64,000 nt of DNA, taken from positions 2,003,501-2,067,500 of the forward strand of contig NZ_JABMLK010000001.1 in the NCBI RefSeq assembly GCF_013394855.1, in the 5' to 3' direction. The DNA is from Limnobaculum xujianqingii (GTDB lineage Bacteria; Pseudomonadota; Gammaproteobacteria; Enterobacterales; Enterobacteriaceae). Below are positions 44,501-55,128 of the stretch, in pieces. The position numbers and the translations under genes are program-made. Position 1 is the first letter of the stretch. Each line of letters starts with the position of its first letter. The notes under the pieces were generated by a model that ran no database searches, was not told the origin of the DNA, and worked only from the letters and a program-made list of their open reading frames with translations.

Positions 44501-47266
44501 GCTATGCGCCTGTAGATTCGCCGCGCCAGCGCTTACCAGACCATCGGCAAGATTAATGCCGTTGGCATCCACATTCAAAGTGCCGGAAGCCAGAGCCTGC
44601 CCCTGCAAATCGACAGACTGGGTACTGATAATAGTGATATCACCAGTGTTTGCCAGTTGACCGTTGCTTTGTACACCGGCAGCCAGCAGGGCATTGCCGC
44701 CGTTGCTGAAATAATGGCCCGACAGGGTAATATCGTCTAGCGCTGCCAGCGTTGAGGTATTGCTGATGTCCCCAAGAGCATGCAGATTAAGTGTCCCACC
44801 GCTGTAGAACTGGGCATGGTTATCAATGCGCTGTCCGGCGCTGAAATCCAGCCCGGCAAAGGCATAGATATCGGCTTGATTGAGGATATTTCCGCTGGCA
44901 TCCACTAACAAGGCATCTTCACTGCGCAACAGGTGGTTATTGGTAAAGCTGCCATCGGTAAGGTATTTTCCTGCTCCCTGACTGTACAACGTACCGTTAT
45001 TAAGAATATCACCACCGGCGCTAAGCGTCAGATCACGGTCAGCACCTAGTGTGCCGTCATTGGTCATTGCCCCGGCAACGTTAAAGGAGGCGTGACCTTT
45101 GGCATAAATAGTATTGCCGTTATACAGGGTATTTTGGGTGGTCAGAGATAAATCGCTACTGCTGTTGATGGTACCGCTGTTAGTGACGCGTCCGTTGGCG
45201 GCTACCGACATTGCATCACCGCTGTACAGGGTGCCGGTATTAAGCAACATACCCGGCGAAGTCAGGGACAAACGGCTGTCAGAACCTATCACCCCATGGT
45301 TGGTCAAATCGCCACCGGTGTTAAGGGTAGTCTGACCTTTACCGTACAGCATCTGGTTATTAAACAGTGCTCCGTAAGTGCTCAGATTAAGTTCACCGTC
45401 TGCACCAATGGAGCCATAGCTGGTCACCAACTGGTTTGCAGTTAATGACAGGTTACCTTTACTGTACATCGTGCCGTTGTTATATAGCGCACCCGGTGTA
45501 GTCAGGCTCAATAGTCCATCTGCTGCCAGTGTGCCGTTATTACTGACCGTACTACCTGCGCTCAAGCGGGCATTGCCTTTAGCATAAATCGTATTGTTAC
45601 TGGAGAATTCACCCGCTGCATTCAGGGTAATATCCCGATCAGAGCCCAGGGTTCCGCTATTTAACAGATTACTGCGGCTTTGTGCCTGCACATCGCCACC
45701 GGCGTAAATTGCTCCGGTATTGTTAATATGGCTGGCAGACAGGGTCAGTCCCAATCCGGTATCAATAGTTCCACCGTTTAACAGCGCATTTTGAATGCTA
45801 AGGGAAGCTGCATCCGCAGAATAAATGCTGCCGTAACTGGTCATCCAGTCGCCGCTATCGATACTTAAAAAGCCACCGCTACTGATTTTTCCGCTGGCGG
45901 TCTGATTGATATATCCCGGTGTGCTGATGGCGGTACGTCCTTTGCCCTGCACAGTACCATTGTTATCAATACTGTTGGCAGATACCCGAAGCGTCTGACC
46001 AGAAGAGAGGGTTCCGCTGTTATTCAATTTACGACGACTGCTGACAGTGGCGTTACCGTCTGCCGCAATCACACCCTGACTGGTCAGGTTGCCCTGAGAG
46101 GTCACATTAAGCTGCCCGGTGGCACCCATTTGGCCGGAGCCGGTGTTAACCACATCGCCCTGAGCAGTAATCTGAACTTCGTTTTTACCAAACAGCGTAC
46201 CGCTGTTGGTCAGCCCTTGCTGAGTGGTCATCGTCAGGTTTTGTGCACTGCTTATCGTTCCGCTATTTTCGATACGACCATCGGCGGTCAGCACTACCGA
46301 ACCGGCCTGCGTACCGATATGCCCGGCATTGCGAACACCTACGCCGTTTTCAGTGCCCACCATGCGGATAGTATTGGCGTACATGCCACCCAGTGCCGCC
46401 ACATCCACCGAAAACTGCGGGCTGGCTGCATCGTTACTACCCTGCTTTTCAATCTGGCTGGTATCGGCGCTGACCTTGTTCTTGCCTGTGACCACATTAA
46501 GCTCATTGGCCCACACACCCGCATTCACATTCACCGACTGGGCGATAATATCGGTATAGCTCTGCTGGCTACTGTCCATTCCTTTGCCCTGAATGGTCAC
46601 ATTGCCCTGCTGGACGTTGTAGCCCTCCAGTTGACCATTCACCAGATTTGGCGTGCCGGTAGTCAGGGTGGCGCGATTGGCGTTAATAAAACCACAGCCA
46701 TCACAGGTAATACCCGATGGGTTGGCTATTACCACCTGAGCTTTCTGCCCGGCGACTTCCACATAACCGTTTAACTGACTCGGATTACGAGAATTGACCT
46801 CATTAAGAATGATTTTAGCCCCGCCGCGTATGACCTGCGGGTTGCCGTCAACATAGCCGCCCAGTTGGGTTTGTACCGGTGCGGCTGAGTTATTAAGAAT
46901 GGCGCCACGGTTATCCACATCAAACTGGCTGTAGGTATTGCGCGATACACCTGCGGCGCTCGGTGTCTGGATATTCACCTGTGGCGTGCCGTTAGCACTG
47001 CCGATGACCGTTGGCTGCTGGTTACCCGGCGCACTGTGGTCTGCCACGATATCAGCCTGTACCGGCAGGCTGATAGCCAGTAACCCCAATGCCATACTGG
47101 TAAACAACATCAGGGGATTAAGGCCAGCAATCAGCTGACTTAAGGTATGTCCGGCTCCGGATGAAACCCGGGTATTTCCGGTTGAATGGGATCCGGCAAT
47201 CTCCGGCACCACCATTAACTGACCACGGGCCCGGTTAAAAATAACGCGGTATAAATTCTTGTTCAT
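38567..47266 (-). CDS. cdiA: CdiA, contact-dependent growth inhibition exoprotein with deaminase-type toxin tip
   Basis: A 2,899-residue two-partner-secretion exoprotein. Order: extended signal peptide (MNKNLYRVIFNRARGQLMVV, cleavage near QA-DIVAD), TPS secretion domain (about 70-330), long filamentous-haemagglutinin repeats with NNGTL/YxxG periodicity (to ~1100), a non-repetitive candidate receptor-binding region (about 1110-1480, with TDPKFTQLKRWLGSDYM), FHA-2 repeats (to ~2250), and a pretoxin region ending in a NNFLS motif at 2539 instead of VENN. The final 361 residues hold the toxin: His2823-Ala-Glu2825 and PVC2853-NFC2856 form the zinc site of nucleic-acid deaminases, most like the BURPS668_1122 toxin-deaminase group. 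AAAGGA precedes ATG 47266. Confidence 0.95.
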   Translation of the reverse strand: MNKNLYRVIFNRARGQLMVVPEIAGSHSTGNTRVSSGAGHTLSQLIAGLNPLMLFTSMALGLLAISLPVQADIVADHSAPGNQQPTVIGSANGTPQVNIQTPSAAGVSRNTYSQFDVDNRGAILNNSAAPVQTQLGGYVDGNPQVIRGGAKIILNEVNSRNPSQLNGYVEVAGQKAQVVIANPSGITCDGCGFINANRATLTTGTPNLVNGQLEGYNVQQGNVTIQGKGMDSSQQSYTDIIAQSVNVNAGVWANELNVVTGKNKVSADTSQIEKQGSNDAASPQFSVDVAALGGMYANTIRMVGTENGVGVRNAGHIGTQAGSVVLTADGRIENSGTISSAQNLTMTTQQGLTNSGTLFGKNEVQITAQGDVVNTGSGQMGATGQLNVTSQGNLTSQGVIAADGNATVSSRRKLNNSGTLSSGQTLRVSANSIDNNGTVQGKGRTAISTPGYINQTASGKISSGGFLSIDSGDWMTSYGSIYSADAASLSIQNALLNGGTIDTGLGLTLSASHINNTGAIYAGGDVQAQSRSNLLNSGTLGSDRDITLNAAGEFSSNNTIYAKGNARLSAGSTVSNNGTLAADGLLSLTTPGALYNNGTMYSKGNLSLTANQLVTSYGSIGADGELNLSTYGALFNNQMLYGKGQTTLNTGGDLTNHGVIGSDSRLSLTSPGMLLNTGTLYSGDAMSVAANGRVTNSGTINSSSDLSLTTQNTLYNGNTIYAKGHASFNVAGAMTNDGTLGADRDLTLSAGGDILNNGTLYSQGAGKYLTDGSFTNNHLLRSEDALLVDASGNILNQADIYAFAGLDFSAGQRIDNHAQFYSGGTLNLHALGDISNTSTLAALDDITLSGHYFSNGGNALLAAGVQSNGQLANTGDITIISTQSVDLQGQALASGTLNVDANGINLADGLVSAGAANLQAHSGDINTNLAQLYVNNAFNAQTTGHWSNLGGQLYAGDMHLNAGSLTNDAAGVISAQSTNLTLSGLLSNRGLIDGLLTHLQASQIDNYGTGRIYGTWLGLQADVINNREEGGTAATIAGRETLDMGVGTLNNYTHSLIFSGGNMSIGRLLDENSNATGMGGVLNNHSATIEALGDLKLSMGVVNNVNDHFLTEFRVVSQENILEYAMNASSRHYFLDEVSFTYNSRGVSTLYTPDSDRGDDDYWEFTYVRTTQENAIIETDPGKILAGGNLLIIADTVNNDKSQIIAGNVLNIAANTLNNTEIAGTRVITESGIMQHRYSTPIGGVRVQGHHDYDYSPAAVYQDIMLKASETAGNTQPNGSGASINARQEGLAPGSGIGSISIDRVNIQLAGVDGMQDVSIVTRPPSLSLTLPNASLYKINPAVGGLYLVETDPKFTQLKRWLGSDYMTSQLKADPNNMHKRLGDGYYEQRLISDQIISLTGQRFLNGYANDEEQYMALMNSGVEFAQKYNLSLGVALTKEQMANLTSDIVWLVSRDVTLPDGSIQTVLVPQVYAMVRPQDIDSNGALLAGKQVNLQLSNDLVNQGRILAGDKLNVLAQNIQNMGGIISGNNVALLANNDINNIGGLMQGFDSLKLQAGNNINITTTTNHNEKGGINRSSHTNINQVGALSVNNDNGVLQLSAGNDINLTAALITNAGQNSETYIAAGHDLNMNTVTEEKQRDYISASKNSSRKEASSQDIGTQISSSGNVTLSAKNDINAKAAQVQADGQLAVVAGNDINITTGQSTDHVESTSKSTSRSGMTKTVTTKQVVHDVLSAESSNFSGDTVIMNAGNDLRVEGSQVTSTHDMTLNAGHDLILSTAQEQQDDLEIVRKKKSGMMSSGGIGVTYGKIDEKSTNISHRVTQLGSTVGSTEGNVTLSAGNNLTIKGSDVIAQQDISLKGKNVTIESVENQTSIHDKYERTQSGMTVALSGAAGSALNAAVTEAKQVQDTQDSKIKALQEIKAALSAVQAVQAGMMDLPSGSEGFVGISISGGTQHTESTTDTKIRAAQGSAIAAGNNLSITATGSGEKGVDGDITIKGSAINAGNNMILDANRDVNLLAAANTQKTDSENKSYGGNAGVSFGWGGGKNGLRFFADANFSKGNMHADGLYWTETQLEAGNNLTIISGRDTNLIGALAKGDSVMMDVGRDLTVRSLQDTDDYSYEQYSLNIAGSYGTGFDGSLGFTMDKMDSTWASVNEQSGIYAGKGGYDITVGNHTQLDGAVIASEATPDKNSLDTGTLGWSDIKNKAEYDVSHVSVSVGSGGGAPLGFPGVPGTPIVVAYGDSASSTTHAAIADGSITIRDKEGQKQDIASISRDTENAANPLEKIFNAEEEMRNLEAIGLAGQIVQQVTTIATNIGVKNAQDEAKASMEAASKDPAIQAQARDNLAKQDINNPTQEQLNKATYDVVYQAAYEKQMETYGTGSNVGRAIQAAGAALTVAMGGGSAGNAAAAASAPFLAQGVKKLADENFPIDEEHPNNANLFAKVIGHAIVGLAVAEGSGNNGMSGALGAASGELIAKVVAEDLYGVNPKDLTEAQRQFIANMTSIATGVAAGLVADNTADGGTAAAAAYNAAVNNFLSPEKAETLIKSIEDQKAGKNLVEASLNIVKLTNEDRASNALLELYQSGQPMTESQKQELAGLLDQYGYELQVMYGFTPQKANEAIQGVLAGKAFVASTGDISAYNEALSYLKTASVHSSQAIIGTDALMALPGAPGIVARSALAAGGAYQAGYGLGQLSDGSYGEGVWNVGLGTAAIFGGVAGNSVISRTDGAIASPGKPILWQESSQSLDPKAHSSIPKVTAELTDPVTGKVFTDTNQGNRPDFYLGDQSRPTLINNIIQAKIDKRPDKNYPNGDMATAHAEVGSIQQAYEQGMTQGRNMELVVSGKPVCNFCMTDIRSMAEKAGLNSLTIYEKSTGHTLYWQQGMKKIENRGPSE

Positions 47267-47322
47267 TAGTGAAATCCTTTTACTATTCTTTTTTTAGTTA
47301 TTCACATCTGCCAGCGACAGGG

Positions 47323-47871
47323 TTACTGATTTAACTTTTGAGCTAACAGAGCCAGTGTCATCTCGTCTTTGATAACCGGATGCTCCCTGTACCACTGTTC
47401 TCGTTCCTGTCGTCGGGTATTCTTGCCATACCAGGTTTTGGTCTGATAGTTTTTTGTTTTGTGATAAATCATTCGACCAAAATGTTCAGGAAAAATGATA
47501 TCGGTGATAATTCGCTTCATCGCTATCGAATGGCCAAATGGCGCTATCCAGTCGTGGATCCATAAGCGCTCACCACTGGTCCAGTCCTCTTCTCTGAACA
47601 TTAAGGCATCTTCAGTAAAGTAGTGGCATTCAGCCTGCTCATCCATCCATGCCCATGACAGAAAAAACACCGGCTTATTACCTTCACTGACTAAAACAAA
47701 CTGCTGATTTTTAATAATCGGCAGCAACAGGGTCGGTAGCGTATTCAACGATGCAGTATTGTGTTGTGGAGAGTGCATCCATAACCAGACCGATGCCCCC
47801 AGAACCTCCGCTTCGTTTATTTCACCACCCAGCATCAACGGGGCGGTGATATGAAAGTTTCCATATTTCAT
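47323..47871 (-). CDS. cdiC: CdiC, HlyC-type toxin-activating lysine acyltransferase
   Basis: A 182-residue member of the HlyC family. Conserved features are LGASVWLWMHSPQH with catalytic His37, WTSGERLWIHDWIAPFGHS with catalytic Asp107, and FLSWAWMDEQAE. HlyC enzymes move a fatty acyl chain from acyl-ACP to lysines of a protoxin. Position between cdiB and cdiA implies CdiA as substrate, making this a cdiBCAI-type locus. GGAGG precedes ATG 47871, and the gene starts 11 bp after cdiB. Most CDI loci lack this gene. Confidence 0.92.
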   Translation of the reverse strand: MKYGNFHITAPLMLGGEINEAEVLGASVWLWMHSPQHNTASLNTLPTLLLPIIKNQQFVLVSEGNKPVFFLSWAWMDEQAECHYFTEDALMFREEDWTSGERLWIHDWIAPFGHSIAMKRIITDIIFPEHFGRMIYHKTKNYQTKTWYGKNTRRQEREQWYREHPVIKDEMTLALLAQKLNQ

Positions 47872-47882
47872 CTCGCGCCTCC

Positions 47883-49607
47883 TTAATACTGCCAGTTCAG
47901 GTTAAAGCCTAACGTTACCGGATCGGTTTTAAAGCCATCCGGTTTTGAGGTGGGAATACCGGCAAACAGATCATAGCTGGTATTGAAGGCATAACCTCTT
48001 AACCCCAGTACAGCCCCCGCCAGATGTTTCCCCAGCAGGTACTCACTTCCCCCACCGCCCACTTCGCCGTAGTCCAGCCCTACATAGAGCTCCTGAGACG
48101 GTAGCGGCGTTTGCCATGCCAGTTCATTACGGGTGAACCAACCCCGATCGGCGGACAGACTCAGTTCACCGTCATAACCCCGCACCGTATAGCGACCGCC
48201 AATGGAGAAGCGGTCCTGAGAGGTCAGACTGGTGGAAGAAGGAAGCTGGCGCTGGTACTGGCTGCGAAAGCTGAATTTCTGTTCCAGCAAGCTGAAAGGC
48301 ACATCCAGATTGGCGGAAATCTGAGCTATTTTGCTCAGGGCCGTCGCCAGACCGGTGTACTCTTCTGGCGCAGGTTGTGCGCCAAACCAACGGGTACCCT
48401 GTTGGTAGCTCATTCCCATATCCAACGTGGCGGCGTAAATATAGTGGCGATGTTGCAAACCCAAACGCCAGGCCGAGGTATTACGGCGTTGAACTTCTAC
48501 TTCCGTGTCATTGATATAGTTACGGGTCGATTTCAGCAGCACATCGTACGTCAGAGTGGTTTTTTGTGAGGCATCTCGATGCAACAGACGGCTCAACCCA
48601 AAAGTCAGATTGTTGCTGTCTCCGCTGTAGTCATAATTCTCAATCAGACCTGCTACTTTCTGGTTGTAGCTGTAACTACTGGTGGTGACATTAAATCCCC
48701 AGTAGCCATAAGGCACGGAATAGTGAGCGGTATAGTTATGGCTGCCCCGGTCATTTTTCCATTGCAGATCATGACCGCCGGAAATATAGAAGGTATCACT
48801 GAGGGATAGAGGATTATCCACATACAGGGTTAATCCTCCCTGATAACGACCGGTGCTGGTGGTGCCGGAATCGTCCAGCGATGCACCCAGTCGCCAGTGG
48901 CGATCCTGTTTCCAGCTAATAGCCAGATCGGTTTCTCCCGGCTCGGCGCCCGGCAGCATATTGACATCCGCCTGCGCAGTGGGAACCCGTCGCAGGTTCT
49001 CTATTCCCTGTTCAATATCCCGCAGATTAAGCAAATCCCCTTCCGATATCGGCAGAGTATTAAACGACTGAATATAGCCACTACTTTCAGGGGTAAACAG
49101 AATACGACTGACTTTACCTTCCAGAATTTGCAGTTTCAGCTCACCGCTGTTCACATCCTGCGGTGGCGCTAATACCCGACTGGTGATATAGCCCCGGTCC
49201 ACTAACCGATTTTGAATGGCGCTCATCAGCAAATTGATGCCTTTACCACCAATACATTGCCCTTTAGCCTGATCGGCTACGCGCTGTAGCAGCAACCAGT
49301 TAGTTAAGTAGTCGCTACCGCTTAATGTCACCTGATTGATGGTGATACAGTTCGCTTCCTGTGGAAATTGAGCAATTGCAGAGCTACCCGCCGGCAGCTT
49401 TATACGCACATCAGGCTGCTCAGGCGCAAGTTGTTGCTCCAGCGCTTTTTGACGTTCTTGCTGATGGATAATTTGCTGATTATTGATGTTGTTCAATTCA
49501 GGAGCTGAATGAGCATAAAAGGCAAGTAGCAGTAGCGCCGCAGGCCCCCAGACACGTAGAAAAATTCGCTTCCGATGAGCGAAACTGAGATTGGTTTTAA
49601 AAGGCAT
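47883..49607 (-). CDS. cdiB: CdiB, outer-membrane two-partner-secretion transporter
   Basis: A 574-residue TpsB/Omp85-type transporter. A signal peptide (about residues 1-35, ending FYAHSA) is followed by a plug helix region ([18 protein letters not shown]), two POTRA domains (about 85-210, with [27 protein letters not shown] sequence), and a 16-strand barrel (about 225-574) with the conserved [18 protein letters not shown] motif and terminal aromatic Tyr. It exports CdiA by recognising its TPS domain. First gene of the locus. Confidence 0.95.
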   Translation of the reverse strand: MPFKTNLSFAHRKRIFLRVWGPAALLLLAFYAHSAPELNNINNQQIIHQQERQKALEQQLAPEQPDVRIKLPAGSSAIAQFPQEANCITINQVTLSGSDYLTNWLLLQRVADQAKGQCIGGKGINLLMSAIQNRLVDRGYITSRVLAPPQDVNSGELKLQILEGKVSRILFTPESSGYIQSFNTLPISEGDLLNLRDIEQGIENLRRVPTAQADVNMLPGAEPGETDLAISWKQDRHWRLGASLDDSGTTSTGRYQGGLTLYVDNPLSLSDTFYISGGHDLQWKNDRGSHNYTAHYSVPYGYWGFNVTTSSYSYNQKVAGLIENYDYSGDSNNLTFGLSRLLHRDASQKTTLTYDVLLKSTRNYINDTEVEVQRRNTSAWRLGLQHRHYIYAATLDMGMSYQQGTRWFGAQPAPEEYTGLATALSKIAQISANLDVPFSLLEQKFSFRSQYQRQLPSSTSLTSQDRFSIGGRYTVRGYDGELSLSADRGWFTRNELAWQTPLPSQELYVGLDYGEVGGGGSEYLLGKHLAGAVLGLRGYAFNTSYDLFAGIPTSKPDGFKTDPVTLGFNLNWQY

Positions 49608-50004
49608 ACCTTGTCCGTGGTTATTATCTGTTATAAATAACTAAATCCACCGCATAATCACATTTAGTTATTATTTCATTTTCATCCATGTGAGTACGAA
49701 TTATACAAGATGGATACACCACTTTATACCTGTTAAAAATACTAGTTTTTTTATAATAAATAATGAATTAAAAAAGGCGGGAAATTTAATTAATGAAACT
49801 ATTTTCACTGTAAATAATTTAATTTATCCAATTGATATTTAATTAAATTTAAAATAAAAAAACGATTGTAGCTCATCCTTATCAGTTGCTGTGTTTAAGG
49901 ATTTAAAAACATAACTTAAATTGAATAATAAAAGCAGATGTCTCTCTCAGAATCGAAGATGAAAATGTGTGGCAACTACATCGAAACAATATAGTGAAAT
50001 GTGA
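49608..50004 (-). promoter_or_regulatory. upstream region of the CDI locus
   Basis: This AT-rich stretch has no gene. On the minus strand TATAAT occurs at 49700-49705, about 95 bp before cdiB, and may be the -10 box; no good -35 is visible. Confidence 0.35.
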
Positions 50005-51848
<1,844 letters not shown>

Positions 51849-51917
51849 CACCAAACACTCCTGTTCCCTATTATGGCGTCAGGATAAATGTGCTGAGTGA
51901 ACAGATGATGATGTTGT

Positions 51918-51933
51918 GTGAAGGCAGTGTGAA
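51918..51933 (-). promoter_or_regulatory. cre-tag (CreB binding site) upstream of creD
   Basis: On the minus strand this reads TTCAC-ACTGCC-TTCAC, an exact match to the CreB recognition direct repeat TTCAC-N6-TTCAC. It lies in the 113-bp creC-creD gap, about 70 bp before the creD start. A third TTCAC half-site lies at 51897-51901, 21 bp further toward creD. It implies that creD has its own CreB-driven promoter within the operon. Confidence 0.85.
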
Positions 51934-51961
51934 GTAACGGGGTTATATCAAGTCAGATGAC

Positions 51962-53392
51962 TTACTTTTCTTTCACCGGCAGAATAAAAATGGCTTTTGC
52001 ACCACCCTGTTCGCCGTTCACCAGACGAATGGTTCCCTGATGGATGGATGCCACTTCCCGCACAAAGCTCAGGCCCAGTCCGGTACTTTTCTCTTTATCC
52101 GGACGAGGAAGGGAATAGAAGCGATCGAACACTTTATCCAGCGCATACTCCGGCATGCCCGGACCACTATCTGCCACAATAATTCGGTAATGTTTATCAA
52201 TAAACTCACCGCTAATGGCAATGTCTCCCCCTTCTGGCGTGAAGTCCAAAGCATTGTCTAACAAATTACTAAAGGCTTGTTCCAGTAGCAGTTTATCGCC
52301 ACGAACGCTAACCGGAGCATCAATCTGGCTGGTTAACTGAATTTTACGATGGGTAATCTGCGCCTCTTTGGCAGCAATCACACTGTGCAATACGTCCGCC
52401 AAATCGACCGGTGCCAGCTCTTGTCGAATTCGGCTCTCCACCTGAGCCTGTTGCAGCATGCGGTCAACCAACAATTGCAGTCGTTCATTTTGCTGTTGAA
52501 TATTGCTGATAAAGTGCAGTGCCACGGGCTTTGGTGGCATCTCCTGCAAGATCTCTGCCGCACCGCGAATGGCAGCCAGCGGGCTTTTAAGCTCATGGGT
52601 TAGGGTATGAACGTATTTTTCGATATAGTCCTTACCTTCCAGCTTAATTCGCATACTCTCCAATGCACGGGCCAGACTGGATAACTCCGGGCTATCCATT
52701 TTCGGCAGAGTTGGTGCATTGCCGTCGGCCACTTCACTGGCGTAGCGCACGAGACGAGAAATAGAACGGTTAATCCACCAGACAAAACCAGCCCCAATTA
52801 CCAGTGCGATACCTAATAAAATACCACCGGCAATCTCCATACGGCGTTCACTGCGGCGAATAACTGGCTGCATGGTCTGATTGGGTTTGGATACGGTGAG
52901 TGACCCAATTATCTTACCGTCAGAGGATTTAATCGGTGCAGCCACATACATGACGGAAGTACTTTCATCTTCAGGATCAATACGGGTGCTACGCGCGCCG
53001 TATTTCCCTCTTAAAGTCAGGTAAACATCATTCCAGCGCGAATAATCCTGCCCCAACGCTTCGCCGCTGGAGTCAAAAATGACGATACCCTTACTGTCGG
53101 TAATGTAGACCCTATACTCCATGCGATTTTTAACGATATGGTCAATCTGAGCACCAATTGGCGTACGGTTAATATCAAAGAAAGCCTGGGCAATATGGCC
53201 TTTACTAAGGTTACGATTACGAATGTCCTGCTCGGCTATTTGCGCCAGAAGGTTTGCGGTATCTACCATCATGCCTTCTGTTGCACGCCGCACGCCTGGC
53301 TTCACTTCCTGAACAAAAATGTTCATCACAAAGTAACCGGCCACGGCCACAATCATAAAAAAACCGAGCAATAAGCGAAAACCGATCCTCAT
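51962..53392 (-). CDS. creC: CreC, sensor histidine kinase
   Basis: A 476-residue membrane histidine kinase. Two TM segments (about residues 7-27 and 188-210) flank a periplasmic sensor (about 30-185); HAMP-like linker follows. The H-box is THELKSPLAAIRGAAEIL with phospho-acceptor His266, then the N box (LLDNALDFTPEGG), G1 (VADSGPGMP) and G2 (STGLGLSFVREV). It phosphorylates CreB in response to a metabolic or envelope cue. It overlaps creB by 4 bp. Confidence 0.96.
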   Translation of the reverse strand: MRIGFRLLLGFFMIVAVAGYFVMNIFVQEVKPGVRRATEGMMVDTANLLAQIAEQDIRNRNLSKGHIAQAFFDINRTPIGAQIDHIVKNRMEYRVYITDSKGIVIFDSSGEALGQDYSRWNDVYLTLRGKYGARSTRIDPEDESTSVMYVAAPIKSSDGKIIGSLTVSKPNQTMQPVIRRSERRMEIAGGILLGIALVIGAGFVWWINRSISRLVRYASEVADGNAPTLPKMDSPELSSLARALESMRIKLEGKDYIEKYVHTLTHELKSPLAAIRGAAEILQEMPPKPVALHFISNIQQQNERLQLLVDRMLQQAQVESRIRQELAPVDLADVLHSVIAAKEAQITHRKIQLTSQIDAPVSVRGDKLLLEQAFSNLLDNALDFTPEGGDIAISGEFIDKHYRIIVADSGPGMPEYALDKVFDRFYSLPRPDKEKSTGLGLSFVREVASIHQGTIRLVNGEQGGAKAIFILPVKEK

Positions 53393-54069
53393 TTATCAGG
53401 ACTCAGGCTATATCCAAGACCGCGGTGGGTCTGAATCGGATTGGTTTCTTCTGATATTACGCGCAGTTTGGCTCTTAAGGTTTTGATATGGGTATCCACG
53501 GTACGATCCAGACTCTCTTCTGCATCCTGCCATACCAAATCCATCAGTTGCTGACGGGAGAATACCCGACGCGGTGATTTAATTAGTGTTCTTAACAGCA
53601 AAAATTCATAGCGGGTTAGCAATAGTGTCTGGCCGCAGAAGGTAATAGTGGCACCCTCTTCATCCAGCCCAAATGCACCATAGCTGGGCAACATCCGCTG
53701 CTGTTTTTCCAGACGGCGCAGGATAGTTCGAACTCTGGCGCTAACTTCACGTGGAGAGAAAGGTTTGGCAATATAATCATCAGCACCAATTTCCAGACCA
53801 ACAATGCGATCCAGTTCTTCACTGCGAGCAGTCAGAAAAATCAGCGGCAGATCGGCAGATTGAGCCAGCATACGGCGACACAGGTCAAAACCATTAATAT
53901 CCGGTAGTCCAACATCAAGAATAGCCAACGCCGGACGGCTCTGGTTCAGGGCTGTCAGCACAGGTTCACCACGTTCAAACCAACGCACCTCAAAACCATC
54001 CGTCTCTAACGTATAGATTAGGGTATCCGCGATGCTTGCTTCATCTTCAACCAGCCAAATTAGTGACAT
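53389..54069 (-). CDS. creB: CreB, OmpR-family response regulator
   Basis: A 226-residue response regulator with a receiver domain (residues 1-120; phospho-acceptor Asp52 in AILDVGLPDING, Lys in FLTAR...DDYIAKPF) and an OmpR-type winged helix (about 130-226, YEFLLLRTLIKSPRRVFSRQQLMDLVW). It activates genes with cre-tag direct repeats. AATAAGG precedes ATG 54069. In E. coli creABCD lies near thr/arcA; here creBCD follows ygfX, 54 bp downstream, and creA is absent from the window. Confidence 0.96.
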   Translation of the reverse strand: MSLIWLVEDEASIADTLIYTLETDGFEVRWFERGEPVLTALNQSRPALAILDVGLPDINGFDLCRRMLAQSADLPLIFLTARSEELDRIVGLEIGADDYIAKPFSPREVSARVRTILRRLEKQQRMLPSYGAFGLDEEGATITFCGQTLLLTRYEFLLLRTLIKSPRRVFSRQQLMDLVWQDAEESLDRTVDTHIKTLRAKLRVISEETNPIQTHRGLGYSLSPDK

Positions 54070-54123
54070 AACCTTATTCCATATCCTTTCATTCGGGCTA
54101 CCGGTGCCCTTTCCATCGTTTTT

Positions 54124-54555
54124 TTAATGCTTATTTTGTTGTTTATCAAGCTGAAGAAGATGAAAACGTAAGCTACTCCATGCTTCAGCATCCATACTGT
54201 CAATCGCCAGCCAAACGCGACGGCGGGAATATTTTCCGGAGACAGAAGCAAGCTTCAACATAACGCCCCATTTTAACATCATCGGTTTCCCTGATATGCG
54301 CCACTCTTCACGGTGCCACTGAATATCGTAATTACTCAGCAGTATCATCTCACCCTGCATTCGCTGTATGTGACGCTGACTGCGCAGACAATCAAAAATG
54401 ACCAGAGTGACCAGCGTTAACCACAGCGGCCAATAGCCGTCATTCCACGGAGAGAGTAACACTAACAGCACTAAAGCGCCGTGTATCAACAGTGAAATGC
54501 ATTGGGTTTTCCAGGAAACCCGAATGTCACTATGCCAGAGAACTACGTTCGGCAT
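54124..54555 (-). CDS. ygfX: YgfX (CptA), inner-membrane partner of SdhE
   Basis: A 143-residue protein with two TM segments (about residues 20-40 and 44-62: [30 protein letters not shown]) and a cytoplasmic beta domain. It matches E. coli YgfX, described as a membrane partner of SdhE and as the toxin of a proposed type IV pair. It overlaps sdhE by 26 bp, as in E. coli. [15 protein letters not shown] suggests the true start may be a few codons inside (GTG). Confidence 0.9.
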   Translation of the reverse strand: MPNVVLWHSDIRVSWKTQCISLLIHGALVLLVLLSPWNDGYWPLWLTLVTLVIFDCLRSQRHIQRMQGEMILLSNYDIQWHREEWRISGKPMMLKWGVMLKLASVSGKYSRRRVWLAIDSMDAEAWSSLRFHLLQLDKQQNKH

Positions 54556-54793
54556 TTTTTTTCTGAATCATTTTGATCATACGAGCCATATCCGCCTCTT
54601 CCGGTATCGCCTGATTCATTAACCAGCGATACAGCTGAGGATCTTCACATTCCAGTAAACGAATAAATACCTGCTTGTCAGCATCCGACAGGTTGTCATA
54701 GTCATTTTCAAAAAATGGCATGATAGCAATATCCAGCTCGCGCATTCCGCGGCGGCACGCCCAGTGAATTCGGGTTTTATTATTAATATCCAT
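54530..54793 (-). CDS. sdhE: SdhE, FAD assembly factor for succinate dehydrogenase
   Basis: An 87-residue protein with the RGMRE form of the RGxxE motif (residues 15-19) that promotes covalent FAD attachment to SdhA and FrdA. The [33 protein letters not shown] helices are conserved. It heads the sdhE-ygfX operon and is divergent from ygfZ, the usual enterobacterial layout. Confidence 0.96.
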   Translation of the reverse strand: MDINNKTRIHWACRRGMRELDIAIMPFFENDYDNLSDADKQVFIRLLECEDPQLYRWLMNQAIPEEADMARMIKMIQKKNAERSSLA

Positions 54794-55128
54794 TATGGCT
54801 CTTACTCATATCAGGTTACGTGGTGGTGTAGAGTAACAATTTGGCTCGGATTTGGGAAAGGCTACAGATAAAGTTAGCTTAAATTTGCCATAAGGATCGA
54901 AATTGTTGTGCCAAATCTGACTTATACTCGATAGAGCATGATGTTTTCCCGAATTCAACATAGCGCCTTCACTAACGAAAAAATTTCCAGTGAAAGAACC
55001 ACGATTCTTATACTGCATTTTGTTATTGTTAAGTAAACTATGCCACAGCTTAATGCCGTAATATGGCGGCTCCCTGAATTTGTTATCCGGGCTCATCTGT
55101 ATATCGTTCTATTTATGTTGGAGTACCT
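54794..55128. other. divergent sdhE / ygfZ intergenic region
   Basis: This 335-bp gap must hold the promoters of sdhE and ygfZ. A 96-codon open frame on the minus strand crosses it but has no ribosome binding site or recognisable protein character, so I do not call a gene. No repeat or RNA gene seen. Confidence 0.5.

Noticed and set aside
46130..46774. 214-codon open frame antisense to cdiA
   Set aside because: Antisense to the conserved TPS domain of CdiA; long reverse frames are common in repetitive FHA-type genes.
54806..55096. 96-codon minus-strand open frame between sdhE and ygfZ
   Set aside because: No ribosome binding site, unlikely composition, and it fills the region where both divergent promoters must lie.
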